DNA of 64,000 nt from JAGVSR01 sp963742405 (GTDB taxonomy: Bacteria > Pseudomonadota > Alphaproteobacteria > Rhizobiales > Hyphomicrobiaceae). Positions 8,458 through 17,574 of this stretch are shown one piece after another (positions within the stretch are counted from its first letter, which is position 1; every line of letters begins with the position of its first letter). Under the pieces are notes generated by a model, which saw nothing but the letters and a program-made list of their open reading frames with translations, had not been told where the DNA came from and did not search any database. The translations under genes and the position numbers were made by a program. The DNA lies in contig CAVUMB010000005.1 of the NCBI GenBank assembly GCA_963742405.1, positions 310,001-374,000 on the forward strand. The letters are read 5' to 3'.

Positions 8458-8961
8458 ATGACCCGCATCGGCTTTTATTCCGGTTCCTTTGACCCCGTAA
8501 CCCACGGCCACACGGACGTGATCGCCCGCGCCTGCCGGCTCGTCGATGCGCTGGTCATCGGGATCGGCACCAACCCCGGCAAGGAGCCTCTGTTCACCGC
8601 CGACGAGCGGGTTGCGATGCTGCGATCAGAAACCAAAACGATCGCCGAGCGCACCGGCACCAAAATCACGATCGTGACCTTCCAGGGCCTCGCGGTCGAA
8701 GCCGCACGCACCCACGGCGCGACGATCATTTTCCGTGGGCTCCGCGACGGCACCGACTTCGATTACGAAATGCAAATGGCTGGCATGAACGGCGAAATGG
8801 CCGGCGAGATCGAGACCGTATTTGTCGCCGCCTCCCCCCATGTCCGCCATATCGCGGCCAACCTGGTCCGGGCAGTGGCCGTCATGGGCGGCGACCCCTC
8901 GCCGTTCGTATCGTCCGAGGTGGCGGACCGTCTCACCACCAAATCGCGCCGCACAACCTGA
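8458..8961 (+). CDS. coaD: Phosphopantetheine adenylyltransferase
   Basis: Transfers AMP from ATP to 4'-phosphopantetheine, giving dephospho-CoA, in cytosolic coenzyme A synthesis. 167 residues, normal length. The nucleotidyltransferase motif GSFDPVTHGH (about residues 9-18, catalytic His18) and IIFRGLRDGTDFDYE are clear. The downstream ATP-binding segment reads AANLVRAVAVMGGD instead of the common S-S-LV form. The start follows a weak site (GAGGA further upstream). Gap to the next gene is about 150 bp; coaD followed by cyclophilin genes is common in Rhizobiales. Confidence 0.96.
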   Translation: MTRIGFYSGSFDPVTHGHTDVIARACRLVDALVIGIGTNPGKEPLFTADERVAMLRSETKTIAERTGTKITIVTFQGLAVEAARTHGATIIFRGLRDGTDFDYEMQMAGMNGEMAGEIETVFVAASPHVRHIAANLVRAVAVMGGDPSPFVSSEVADRLTTKSRRTT

Positions 8962-9112
8962 CCTGCCCCCTGACGTTCCCATGGAACGACCAGCGCCTCC
9001 AGCGGCGGCGCGCCTTGCCACCGGCCTTGCAAGCCGCCATAAGGTCGCCACGCGAGTGCCGCCAGAATGGGCAGTCGATGAACCCATGTCTAGGCTTAAG
9101 GACCGACCTGCG

Positions 9113-9694
9113 ATGCGATTATCCGCTCTTCTTTCCTTCTTTGTGCTTGCCTGCGGCTTGGCCGCCTGCGGTGGCAGTTCGACGGCTGAAGTAGGAGGTC
9201 CCGTCACGGGCACGGCAGCGGCCGGCGCCGGTGCGGCGGGAGGCGATGTCTTGGTTCTCGAACTGTCGACGGGAACCGTGAAGATCAAGCTGCGGCCGGA
9301 TCTGGCACCCCAGCATGTCGCCCGTGTCAAACAGCTGGCCGGCGACGGGTTCTACAACGGCATCATTTTCCACCGTGTCATCCCGAGCTTCATGGCTCAG
9401 ACCGGTGATCCCACAGGAACTGGGACGGGTGGCTCGAAGTACCCTGACCTGCCGGCCGAATTCACGCCGACCCCCTTTGAACGTGGCACCGTCGGCGCTG
9501 CGCGGTCCTCAAGCCCGAACTCCGCCAACAGCCAGTTCTTTATCTGCTTTACGCACGCCCCGAACCTGAACAGCCAGTACACCGTCTGGGGTCAGGTCAT
9601 CGACGGGATGCAGGCTGTCGACAAGGTCGCCAAGGGCGAACCCCCGGCCAAACCCGACAAGATCGTCAAGGCTTACATCGCCCCAGGCGCCTGA
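9113..9694 (+). CDS. Peptidyl-prolyl cis-trans isomerase (cyclophilin), lipoprotein
   Basis: Catalyses proline isomerisation during folding, here in the envelope. 193 residues from ATG 9113 (AAGGA 10 nt upstream). A lipoprotein signal with lipobox LAAC at about residues 16-19 is followed by a Gly/Ala linker and a cyclophilin domain (about 42-190) with FHRVIPSFMAQTGDP, NSQFFI and YTVWGQV. It is immediately followed by a second, cytosolic cyclophilin of about the same catalytic core, suggesting tandem duplication with different targeting. Longer upstream in-frame starts overlap coaD and would bury the signal peptide. Confidence 0.9.
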   Translation: MRLSALLSFFVLACGLAACGGSSTAEVGGPVTGTAAAGAGAAGGDVLVLELSTGTVKIKLRPDLAPQHVARVKQLAGDGFYNGIIFHRVIPSFMAQTGDPTGTGTGGSKYPDLPAEFTPTPFERGTVGAARSSSPNSANSQFFICFTHAPNLNSQYTVWGQVIDGMQAVDKVAKGEPPAKPDKIVKAYIAPGA

Positions 9695-9750
9695 TAAAGC
9701 TGCCGCTCAGCCCATTCATTCATCCCCGCACCAACGGAGAGTGCCCTACC

Positions 9751-10227
9751 ATGGCCGCCATCAAAGACCCTGAAAACACCCTGGTTATCGAAACTTCGAA
9801 GGGCAACGTGACGATCGAATTGCGGCCCGATCTGGCGCCCAAGCATGTCGAGCGGATCAAGCAACTCGCCCGCGAGAAGTTCTACGACGGCATCCCCTTC
9901 CACCGCGTCATCGAGGGCTTCATGGCTCAGACCGGGTGCCCTGATGGTCGCGGAACGGGAAGTTCGAAACATCCGAATTTGCCGGCCGAATTCAACGCCG
10001 AGCCGCATGTTCGCGGCATCTGCTCGATGGCCCGGTCCTCGATGCCGAACTCGGCCAACAGCCAGTTCTTTATCGTTTTCGACGATGCCAAATTCCTTGA
10101 CCGGCAGTATACCGTCTGGGGCAAGGTCATCGAAGGCATGGAAGCCGTTGACCAGTTGGCCCGTGGCGAGCCGCCCCGCTCTCCTGACAAGATGATCTCG
10201 GTCCGCGTTGCCGCTGACGTCGCGTAA
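9751..10227 (+). CDS. ppiB: Peptidyl-prolyl cis-trans isomerase B (cytosolic cyclophilin)
   Basis: 158 residues with no signal peptide; a compact cyclophilin domain spanning the whole protein. Motifs are FHRVIEGFMAQTGCPDG (catalytic Arg in FHRV), MARSSMPNSANSQFFI and DRQYTVWGKV. GGAGAG lies 10 nt before the ATG. Paralogue of the lipoprotein cyclophilin 57 bp upstream and probably co-transcribed with it. Confidence 0.94.
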   Translation: MAAIKDPENTLVIETSKGNVTIELRPDLAPKHVERIKQLAREKFYDGIPFHRVIEGFMAQTGCPDGRGTGSSKHPNLPAEFNAEPHVRGICSMARSSMPNSANSQFFIVFDDAKFLDRQYTVWGKVIEGMEAVDQLARGEPPRSPDKMISVRVAADVA

Positions 10228-10237
10228 GGTCAAAACT

Positions 10238-10630
10238 ATGAGCCGTTTCGACGAGACGCCGCGGGCGGACCTGGGACTTGCAATTGCCGCAGGATTACTC
10301 GGGGCCGCGGGTGTGTCGCTCGCAGCAATTGCCGCCCATCGCGTCCCAACCCCGGCCATGGCAACCGCGGCGCAAATGTTGATGGTGCATGCGGTGGCGG
10401 TTCTGGCCGTGGCGGCATGGGCTGTTCGCTCGCCCGACACGGCCGGATGGTGGCGCGTGGCCGCTCGCGTGATGTTACTCGGAGTCGCACTGTTTGCTGG
10501 CGACATCGCCCTGCGCGGCTTTGAGATCGGCCAGCTTTTCCCAATGGCTGCGCCGATCGGCGGCAGCCTCACCATTCTGGCCTGGGTTCTTGTCGCTCTC
10601 GCAGCTGCGATCGACTGGCGGCGCAGCTAA
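10238..10630 (+). CDS. DUF423 family membrane protein
   Basis: 130 residues from ATG 10238 (AAGG 9 nt upstream). Four hydrophobic segments (about 12-32, 44-64, 76-95 and 104-124) with LGAAGVSLAAIAAH, the usual start of DUF423 proteins. It lies 10 bp after ppiB and probably belongs to the same transcript. The family is of unknown function. An in-frame ATG at 10208 would overlap ppiB and has no better site. Confidence 0.88.
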   Translation: MSRFDETPRADLGLAIAAGLLGAAGVSLAAIAAHRVPTPAMATAAQMLMVHAVAVLAVAAWAVRSPDTAGWWRVAARVMLLGVALFAGDIALRGFEIGQLFPMAAPIGGSLTILAWVLVALAAAIDWRRS

Positions 10631-10645
10631 GTGGCCGCTTCCGCC

Positions 10646-10717
10646 TTACTTCTTGGTCGCCGGCTTTTCCTTTTTCGGCTTGCGCTTTTCTTTCGTGGCA
10701 CGCTTTTCTTTGCTCAT
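10646..10717 (-). CDS. Very small lysine-rich protein (23 residues)
   Basis: MSKEKRATKEKRKPKKEKP then ATKK, stop TAA. Eleven of 23 residues are Lys. A GGAGAG ribosome binding site lies 6 nt upstream of the ATG at 10717. Small Lys-rich proteins starting M-[AS]-KEKR are, to my recollection, recurrent in Rhizobiales. It could bind nucleic acid or phosphate polymers; that is inference. It is convergent with DUF423 and 142 bp from the polyphosphate kinase gene on the other strand. Confidence 0.55.
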   Translation of the reverse strand: MSKEKRATKEKRKPKKEKPATKK

Positions 10718-10859
10718 GGCCGCTCTCCGATTTGAGGATTAAAGATGAGCGTGTTCGCGCCCGTGCGCAAGTGAAACTGGCGCGTTTGGCCGCTTGTCAC
10801 ACCGCCGTTACATGATCTCGCTGGAGTGTTGCGCACAGACGATCAGCTCGGAGGACGCG

Positions 10860-11786
10860 ATGGACGAGAAGGTCAAGAAAGGCAACGGAGAACTGCCCGC
10901 GCGCGTCAAGGCGGAACTGATCGACAGTTTCGACGAGGAACTCGAACTCGAACTCGAAGACAGCCACTTGGCAGGCCTCTTCGACGACATCGCCGAGCAT
11001 CCCGACGCCACGACGATTGATCGCACATTCTACTTCAAAGAGCTGTTTCGCCTCCAGCGCGAACTCGTCAAGCTGCAGGACTGGGTCGTCGATCAGAAGC
11101 TGAAGGTCGTGGTCGTTTTTGAGGGCCGCGACGCGGCCGGCAAGGGTGGCGTCATCAAGCGCATCACGCAGCGATTAAATCCGCGCGTGTGCCGCGTGGC
11201 CGCGCTGCCCGCGCCGAACGATCGCCAGCGCACGCAGTGGTATTTCCAGCGCTACATCGAGCATCTGCCAGCCGCCGGAGAGATCGTCCTGTTCGACCGC
11301 TCCTGGTACAATCGCGCTGGCGTCGAGCGCGTCATGGGCTTTTGCAGCCAAGCCGATGTCGAGGAGTTCTTCCGCTCGGTCCCCGAGTTCGAGAAGATGC
11401 TGGTTCGCTCGGGCATCATCCTGATCAAATATTGGTTCTCGATTACCGACGACGAACAGAACCTGCGCTTTCGCATGCGCATCAATGATCCGATCAAGCA
11501 GTGGAAGCTGTCGCCGATGGATCTGGAATCGCGGCGGCGTTGGGAAGCCTACACCAAAGCCAAAGAAGAGATGCTTGCGGTCACCCACATCCCCGAAGCA
11601 CGTTGGTGGGTGGTGGAAGCCGACGACAAGAAAAAAGCACGGCTCAATTGCATCCATCACTTCCTGTCGCAGATCCCCTATCGGGAAGTCCTGCGCACGC
11701 CGGTACTTCTCCCCGACCGGGTCCGCAATCCAACCTATGTCCGCGCGCCGGTGCCAAGCGACATGCACGTCCCCGACACCTACTGA
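10860..11786 (+). CDS. ppk2: Polyphosphate kinase 2
   Basis: PPK2 transfers phosphate between polyphosphate and nucleotides, usually making GTP or ATP from the diphosphate. 308 residues from ATG 10860, chosen because GGAGG lies 5 nt upstream; an ATG at 10794 is in frame but lacks a site. Walker A GRDAAGKGG is at about residues 89-97, followed by the lid region NDRQRTQWYFQRY and Walker B FDRSWYNRAGVE. Single-domain length fits class I PPK2. An unusual Glu/Asp run (EELELELED, about 26-34) precedes the domain. Monocistronic by appearance; cytosolic. Confidence 0.95.
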   Translation: MDEKVKKGNGELPARVKAELIDSFDEELELELEDSHLAGLFDDIAEHPDATTIDRTFYFKELFRLQRELVKLQDWVVDQKLKVVVVFEGRDAAGKGGVIKRITQRLNPRVCRVAALPAPNDRQRTQWYFQRYIEHLPAAGEIVLFDRSWYNRAGVERVMGFCSQADVEEFFRSVPEFEKMLVRSGIILIKYWFSITDDEQNLRFRMRINDPIKQWKLSPMDLESRRRWEAYTKAKEEMLAVTHIPEARWWVVEADDKKKARLNCIHHFLSQIPYREVLRTPVLLPDRVRNPTYVRAPVPSDMHVPDTY

Positions 11787-11860
11787 CGGCACGGCAACTT
11801 GCAGCTATCCGGCTGCAATGCTAGCTCGCGGGCTCATAGAGGGTTCGAAAGCCAGCACCC

Positions 11861-12946
11861 GTGCGGACTGACCTGTTCGACTTTGAACTGCCCGACGACC
11901 GTATCGCGCTCTATCCGGCCGATCCGCGCGACAGCGCGCGCATGCTCGTCGTCGATCCCCGCACCGGTACACGGACCGACAGCGCCGTGCTCGACTTGGC
12001 AGACCTTTTGCAGCCCGGTGATGCGCTTGTATTCAACGATACCCGCGTCATCTCCGCAGCGCTCGATGGCGTGCGTCTCCGCAACGGGGTAGCAGCGGCT
12101 GTGACTTTCAACCTCCTCAAGCGGGTGGACGAGTTGCGATGGCGGGCATTTGCGCGGCCAGCCAAGCGCCTGGAGGCCGGCGATCGCATCCGCTTTTGCC
12201 ACGCCAATGCGAGTTGCCTGCTGGACGCGCTCAACGCCACGGTGTCGGCAAAATTGGACGCCGGCGAAGTCGAACTCTCCTTCGATCTCACCGGCGATGA
12301 ACTCGACCGGGCCATCGAAGCAGTCGGCGACACGCCGCTGCCGCCTTACATCGCCTTGAAGCGTGCACTAAGCCCAGCAGACCGCACCAGCTATCAGACG
12401 ATGTTTGCAGCCAAAGACGGCGCGGTCGCAGCACCCACGGCCGGCCTTCATTTCACCGAGCGGTTGATCGAGAAGATCCAGGCTCGCGGCATTTCACGCC
12501 ACATCGTGACGTTGCACGTGGGAGCCGGCACATTCCTGCCGGTGAAAGCGCACGACACCGCCGACCACAAAATGCACGCGGAATGGGGATCTATAGATCC
12601 AGACACCGCCGCGGCTCTGAATGCGGTGCGCGCGCGGGGCGGCCGCGTCGTCGCAGTCGGCACGACGTCGCTGCGCGTGCTCGAAAGCGCGGCGGCAGAC
12701 GACGGCAGGCTCAGCGCCTGGTCGGGCGAAACCTCAATCTTCATTACACCGGGATACCGCTTCAAGGTGGTCGGCGCGCTGATGACCAATTTCCATCTGC
12801 CGCGCTCGACGCTGTTCATGCTTGTCTCGGCGCTGGCTGGGCTCGACACCATGCAAGCCGCCTACGCCCACGCGATTAGGGAACGCTATCGGTTCTATTC
12901 CTACGGCGATGCAAGTTTGCTGTTCCTGGCGCCGCAAACGGGCTAA
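11861..12946 (+). CDS. queA: S-adenosylmethionine:tRNA ribosyltransferase-isomerase
   Basis: Adds the ribosyl part of S-adenosylmethionine to preQ1-modified tRNA, forming epoxyqueuosine at the wobble position of GUN-anticodon tRNAs. 361 residues starting at GTG 11861. Family motifs: FDFELPDDRIALYPADPRD near the start, FNDTRVI, GLHFTERL, HVGAGTFLPVK and TNFHLPRSTLFMLVSA. Length is normal. tgt follows after only 10 bp in the same direction, so two queuosine steps are encoded together. The ribosome binding site for the GTG is weak. Confidence 0.97.
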   Translation: MRTDLFDFELPDDRIALYPADPRDSARMLVVDPRTGTRTDSAVLDLADLLQPGDALVFNDTRVISAALDGVRLRNGVAAAVTFNLLKRVDELRWRAFARPAKRLEAGDRIRFCHANASCLLDALNATVSAKLDAGEVELSFDLTGDELDRAIEAVGDTPLPPYIALKRALSPADRTSYQTMFAAKDGAVAAPTAGLHFTERLIEKIQARGISRHIVTLHVGAGTFLPVKAHDTADHKMHAEWGSIDPDTAAALNAVRARGGRVVAVGTTSLRVLESAAADDGRLSAWSGETSIFITPGYRFKVVGALMTNFHLPRSTLFMLVSALAGLDTMQAAYAHAIRERYRFYSYGDASLLFLAPQTG

Positions 12947-12956
12947 TGCGGGCGGC

Positions 12957-14105
<1,149 letters not shown>

Positions 14106-14111
14106 CCCGCG

Positions 14112-14840
14112 TTATCGGTCGAAGGCGATCAGCGCGGCGCCGAGGATCGGGCCTGGAGCATCGGGAGTGCCGGACTGCAACAAGGCAACGACCCCTTCCG
14201 CGCCGTCCGCATTGGCGACAGGCACCTCGAAATTTCGCGCCTCGCCGGTCCATTGTCCCAGCACGTCAATCCGCCGGACGATATTGGTGTAGGCGATACG
14301 ACGCTTGGCGTTCTCGCCGCGTCCGACGGCAACTTCTCGGCGTGCCAGAAACGGCATCAGCACGACGGTGGCCGATGTCGCGGCAGCCGCCGCTCCAGAT
14401 GGGGCCGCACCGACAGCGACCCGCAACACGCCGCTCTCGCGCGTCAGGTCGACGCCAACGCGCAATGTCGAACGCAACTGGGCGAGGTTCTGTTCAATTT
14501 CGGCGCGGTCAGCACCATTCATATGCCGGCTGCCGTTGACGACGGCCTGCGGCGTGTAAACCTCGCCGTCGCCCCGCGTTATTGCGTAGGCGCGCTGCCG
14601 CTCGGTATGGGCGGGCGACCCGTAGGTGTCTTTCCAGCCGAGCCGGTCCCAATAGTCGACCGGCAGCGAAAGCACCGCCAGTCCATCCTCACGGGCAAGC
14701 TCTTCGATCACTGCATCAGCCGGTGGACAGGACGAGCATCCCTGGCTCGTGAAAAGCTCCACGACACCGCGGATCTGGCCATCTGCATACGCGGGAACGA
14801 GAGGAATTAGCGAGCAGGCGATCGTGAGGGCAAAGCGCAT
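14112..14840 (-). CDS. DUF1223 secreted thioredoxin-like protein
   Basis: 242 residues. Sec signal peptide at the start (MRFALTIACSLIPLVPAYA, cleavage near residue 19), then the DUF1223 core VELFTSQGCSSCPPADAVI with a CxxC motif (about Cys36 and Cys39), DYWDRLGWKDTYGSP and YTPQAVVNG. The family resembles thioredoxins; role in the periplasm unknown. The start ATG is preceded by GGAGA, but that site lies in the 3' arm of a perfect hairpin (14848-14884), so translation may be limited by RNA structure. Convergent with tgt, 6 bp apart. Confidence 0.9.
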   Translation of the reverse strand: MRFALTIACSLIPLVPAYADGQIRGVVELFTSQGCSSCPPADAVIEELAREDGLAVLSLPVDYWDRLGWKDTYGSPAHTERQRAYAITRGDGEVYTPQAVVNGSRHMNGADRAEIEQNLAQLRSTLRVGVDLTRESGVLRVAVGAAPSGAAAAATSATVVLMPFLARREVAVGRGENAKRRIAYTNIVRRIDVLGQWTGEARNFEVPVANADGAEGVVALLQSGTPDAPGPILGAALIAFDR

Positions 14841-14847
14841 AATAGGT

Positions 14848-14884
14848 CTCCGGCGGCGCGTAGTGAACCTACGCGCCGCCGGAG
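14848..14884 (-). promoter_or_regulatory. 16-bp perfect hairpin covering the ribosome binding site of the DUF1223 gene
   Basis: Arms CTCCGGCGGCGCGTAG (14848-14863) and CTACGCGCCGCCGGAG (14869-14884) around a 5-nt loop. On the minus strand the 3' arm ends in CCGGAG, which is the ribosome binding site 7 nt before the ATG at 14840. There is no T tract, so it is a poor intrinsic terminator. It could hide the ribosome binding site, act as an operator palindrome, or protect an mRNA end. Confidence 0.7.
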
Positions 14885-14915
14885 CTTGAGTTTCGGCTTC
14901 GGCTGACCAGTCTCC

Positions 14916-15050
14916 TCAAAGGAACTGGAAAAGTGCCAGCCCAGAGACGACGAGCGCCAAGGGAGCGCCCAATATGATCGTCAACCGCCGCGCCCATTCG
15001 TCGGAACCGGCGGTGTTGATGCTGCTGGTATGATGCTTGGGCTGCTGCAT
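14916..15050 (-). CDS. Small single-pass membrane protein (44 residues)
   Basis: Starts at the ATG whose complement is 15048-15050 with GGAGGGG just upstream. The sequence has a hydrophilic N-terminus (MQQPKHHTSSINTAGSDEWA) and one transmembrane segment at the C-terminal end (LTIILGAPLALVVSGLALF). Possibly co-transcribed with the DUF1223 gene downstream. No family recognised. A longer frame reaching 15197 has no site and odd composition. Confidence 0.6.
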   Translation of the reverse strand: MQQPKHHTSSINTAGSDEWARRLTIILGAPLALVVSGLALFQFL

Positions 15051-15240
15051 AGCATAGCCCCTCCGTCGTTGGCGGGTCCGGGCCCCGGCGGGGCAAGCAG
15101 TCGACCGCGTGCCAACTTGTCGCGGCTGTTTTGCCCTGAAAACGATCGATAGGCAACCCGTACTGTATGTCAGCCCTGACACGGAACTCTGGTGCATGTC
15201 AGACTAAGTCCTGGAAACTGGATCGCAGGCGCTGAAATCG

Positions 15241-16251
15241 TTACTCGATTTCGGCCGCAGACGCGGGCGTGACCGTTTTTCTCTCTCTGTGAAAAAGATA
15301 TATTCCCGAAGCGACAACAATCCCGGCGCCAATCAGCGTGGCCACGTCCGGCAGATCGCCAAATACCAAATATCCAAACGATATCATTGAGATAAGCTGA
15401 AAATAGAGAAATGGCGCGACGGTTGATGCGGGTGCCAGTCGATAAGCGTGCAGGAAGAGCCAGTGCCCAAACCCGCCGAGAAAACCCAGGCTCGCAAGCA
15501 TCAGCCAGGCCTGCAAATCGGGCGGCGTGACCCACGCCAAATAAGCCAATGGTGCGCCCAGCAACGTGCCAACGAACATCGAATAGAAGAGCGTCACCAT
15601 GGGCGGATCGAACGCCGCCATGTACCGTGTCAGCAGCATGAACAATGCGTAGGCGAGCATCGCGGCGAGCGAGTAGAGAACGCCCGGATTGAGGTCTCCA
15701 ACACCAGGGTTCATGGCGACGACGACGCCCGAAAAGCCGATGCCGATGGCGGTGATGCGCCGCCAGCCTGCCCATTCGCCCAAAATCGGTCCGGCCAGCA
15801 ACGCGACGACCAATGGCGCGAGGAAGACGATCGTGATCGTCTGGTCGAGACGCAGATATTGCAGCGCCAGAAAATTCAATACCGTGGTCGAGGCCATCAG
15901 GACCGAGCGCACAAGCTGCAATTTCAAATGCCGGGTTTTGAACAGCTCCGCTATCGACAGCGATCCGAACATGGGCACCAGAACGATTAGAGCGCCAAAT
16001 TGTCCGATAAAGCGCGACCAGGCCACCTGCGTCACCGGCAGTCCGTAATGGGCGCCGAGGTATTTCGCGGACGTATCCAGAGCCGAAAAAAATGTGATGG
16101 CCAAAATCATGAGACCGATGGCGAGCGACCGGTCGCCGGGTCTGTTTGAGCGCGACATGGAGTGCGGCGTGGCCATCCCCGTGGCCGCCGTGTCATCGGC
16201 CCCCGAAGCTTGCTGCCCTTCCGGGCCCGTATCATCAGGTGCTCTGCGCAT
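15241..16251 (-). CDS. DMT-superfamily (EamA) transporter
   Basis: About 336 residues with ten hydrophobic segments in two EamA halves: AIGLMILAITFFSALDTSAKYLG opens the first, GVLYSLAAMLAYALFMLLTRY the second. Such proteins export metabolites or take up small solutes in the inner membrane; the substrate cannot be read from sequence. The start is uncertain: in-frame ATGs are at 16296, 16251, 16176 and 16158, none with a clear ribosome binding site; the membrane core begins about 60 residues after the first. The polar N-terminal extension (DDTGPEGQQASGADDT) may be artefactual. Stands alone. Confidence 0.85.
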   Translation of the reverse strand: MRRAPDDTGPEGQQASGADDTAATGMATPHSMSRSNRPGDRSLAIGLMILAITFFSALDTSAKYLGAHYGLPVTQVAWSRFIGQFGALIVLVPMFGSLSIAELFKTRHLKLQLVRSVLMASTTVLNFLALQYLRLDQTITIVFLAPLVVALLAGPILGEWAGWRRITAIGIGFSGVVVAMNPGVGDLNPGVLYSLAAMLAYALFMLLTRYMAAFDPPMVTLFYSMFVGTLLGAPLAYLAWVTPPDLQAWLMLASLGFLGGFGHWLFLHAYRLAPASTVAPFLYFQLISMISFGYLVFGDLPDVATLIGAGIVVASGIYLFHRERKTVTPASAAEIE

Positions 16252-16452
16252 GCAGCGGTGCAATCGGCCGGGATGAAAAGGTTGGGCGCCCCTCATAACC
16301 GAACCGGAGGCAGGGGTCAGGGGGCAAATTGCATGCCTCGTCCGCGACCACCGCGTGAATGAGCCGCGGCGGGTGCCGGCTGACCGGTAGAAAATGGCAG
16401 CTGGCGTTGCCTTGACCCTCCACGCAAGCCCCCCTACAAGCAGCCCACGAAT

Positions 16453-16527
16453 GGGCCGGTAGCTCAGCGGTAGAGCACGTGACTTTTAATCATGGGGTCG
16501 AGGGTTCGATCCCCTCCCGGCTCACCA
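16453..16527 (+). tRNA. tRNA-Lys (anticodon TTT)
   Basis: 75 nt including encoded CCA. Acceptor arms GGGCCGG and CCGGCTC, D-arm TAGCTCAGCGGTAGAGCA, anticodon stem CGTGA/TCATG with loop CTTTTAA, T-loop GGTTCGATCCC. The loop places TTT at positions 34-36. Confidence 0.97.
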
Positions 16528-16668
16528 TTCGTTTTGTGTCTCTGCTTTGGGCCGGAACCATCCATTGGCCTCTGGTATCCGGGGCCGGCGACCTTATCTG
16601 AAGCCAACCACCGGGCGGCAAGTCGTCGCCTGGAGGGTCCGGCTAATAAGCCTCGGGGAGTTGCCATC

Positions 16669-17532
16669 GTGACTGAGAGCGCCAACAACTGGATCGTGGA
16701 AACGGACTGGCTGGCGCAGCACCTCGGTACGCCGGGGCTGGTGGTGCTCGATGCGTCCTGGCATCTGCCCGACTCCGGCCGCGTCGCCAAGGACGAGTAT
16801 CTGGCCGAGCACATTCCCGGTGCCTTGTTTTTCGACATTGACGACATTCGCGATGAAACCTCTGCCTTGCCGCACATGCTGCCGTCGCAGGTGAAATTTG
16901 CCTCGCGCATGAAGAAAATGGGGATCGGTGATGGCATGCGCATTGTCGTCTATGACAGTTCCGGCCTCTTCTCCGCGGCCCGCGGCTGGTGGACGTTCCG
17001 CGCCATGGGGCACAAGGACGTCGCCGTGCTGAACGGCGGCTTGCGCAAGTGGAAGGCGGAAAACCGCTCGCTCGAAGATGGCCCGCCCGTGCCGCGCACC
17101 GCCCGCCACTTCACACCGTTGAAGGACAACGACCTCGTTCGCGACATCGACGACATGCGCCGTTATCTTTCCGACGGCAATGTCCAGATCGTCGACGCCC
17201 GCCCGGCGGCCCGTTTTGAGGGTCGCGAGCCCGAGCCGCGTCCCGGTCTGCGGTCGGGTCATATCCCAGGGGCCCGCAATGTCCCCTCGTCGTCGATCTT
17301 GAACGCCGACGGTACTTTGAAGTCGCGCGATGAATTGATAGCGCTTTTCAAGCAGGCCGGCATCGACCCCGCCAAGCCGGTCGTCGCCACGTGCGGCTCC
17401 GGCGTGACGGCCGCGATGCTGTCGTTTGCCCTCGCCGTCATCGGTCAGAGGAACGCTCCGGTCTATGACGGCTCGTGGGCAGAGTGGGGTCGTGAAAACG
17501 GCCTGCCTGTCGCGGTGGGGCCAGCGACGTAA
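16669..17532 (+). CDS. sseA: 3-mercaptopyruvate / thiosulfate sulfurtransferase
   Basis: Two-domain rhodanese that moves sulfur from 3-mercaptopyruvate or thiosulfate to cyanide or thiols. 287 residues from GTG 16669, with GGGGAG 8 nt upstream. N-terminal rhodanese domain about 8-135, C-terminal catalytic domain about 160-280 with Cys242 in the active loop CGSGVTA, which is the mercaptopyruvate type. HIPGARNVPSS is also present. No signal peptide, so cytosolic. Just downstream of tRNA-Lys; an in-frame ATG at 16492 lies within the tRNA and is rejected. Confidence 0.93.
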   Translation: MTESANNWIVETDWLAQHLGTPGLVVLDASWHLPDSGRVAKDEYLAEHIPGALFFDIDDIRDETSALPHMLPSQVKFASRMKKMGIGDGMRIVVYDSSGLFSAARGWWTFRAMGHKDVAVLNGGLRKWKAENRSLEDGPPVPRTARHFTPLKDNDLVRDIDDMRRYLSDGNVQIVDARPAARFEGREPEPRPGLRSGHIPGARNVPSSSILNADGTLKSRDELIALFKQAGIDPAKPVVATCGSGVTAAMLSFALAVIGQRNAPVYDGSWAEWGRENGLPVAVGPAT

Positions 17533-17574
17533 CAAGCATCCAATTTTGGCGAGCGATCCCTAACCAGGTAATTC

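Noticed and set aside
11787..11860. preQ1 riboswitch before queA-tgt
   Set aside because: The 74-bp gap lacks a recognisable preQ1 aptamer; queA begins with a weak site and GTG only.
12822..12956. Upstream extension of tgt
   Set aside because: Lies within queA and has no family similarity; the start at 12957 fits the Tgt N-terminus.
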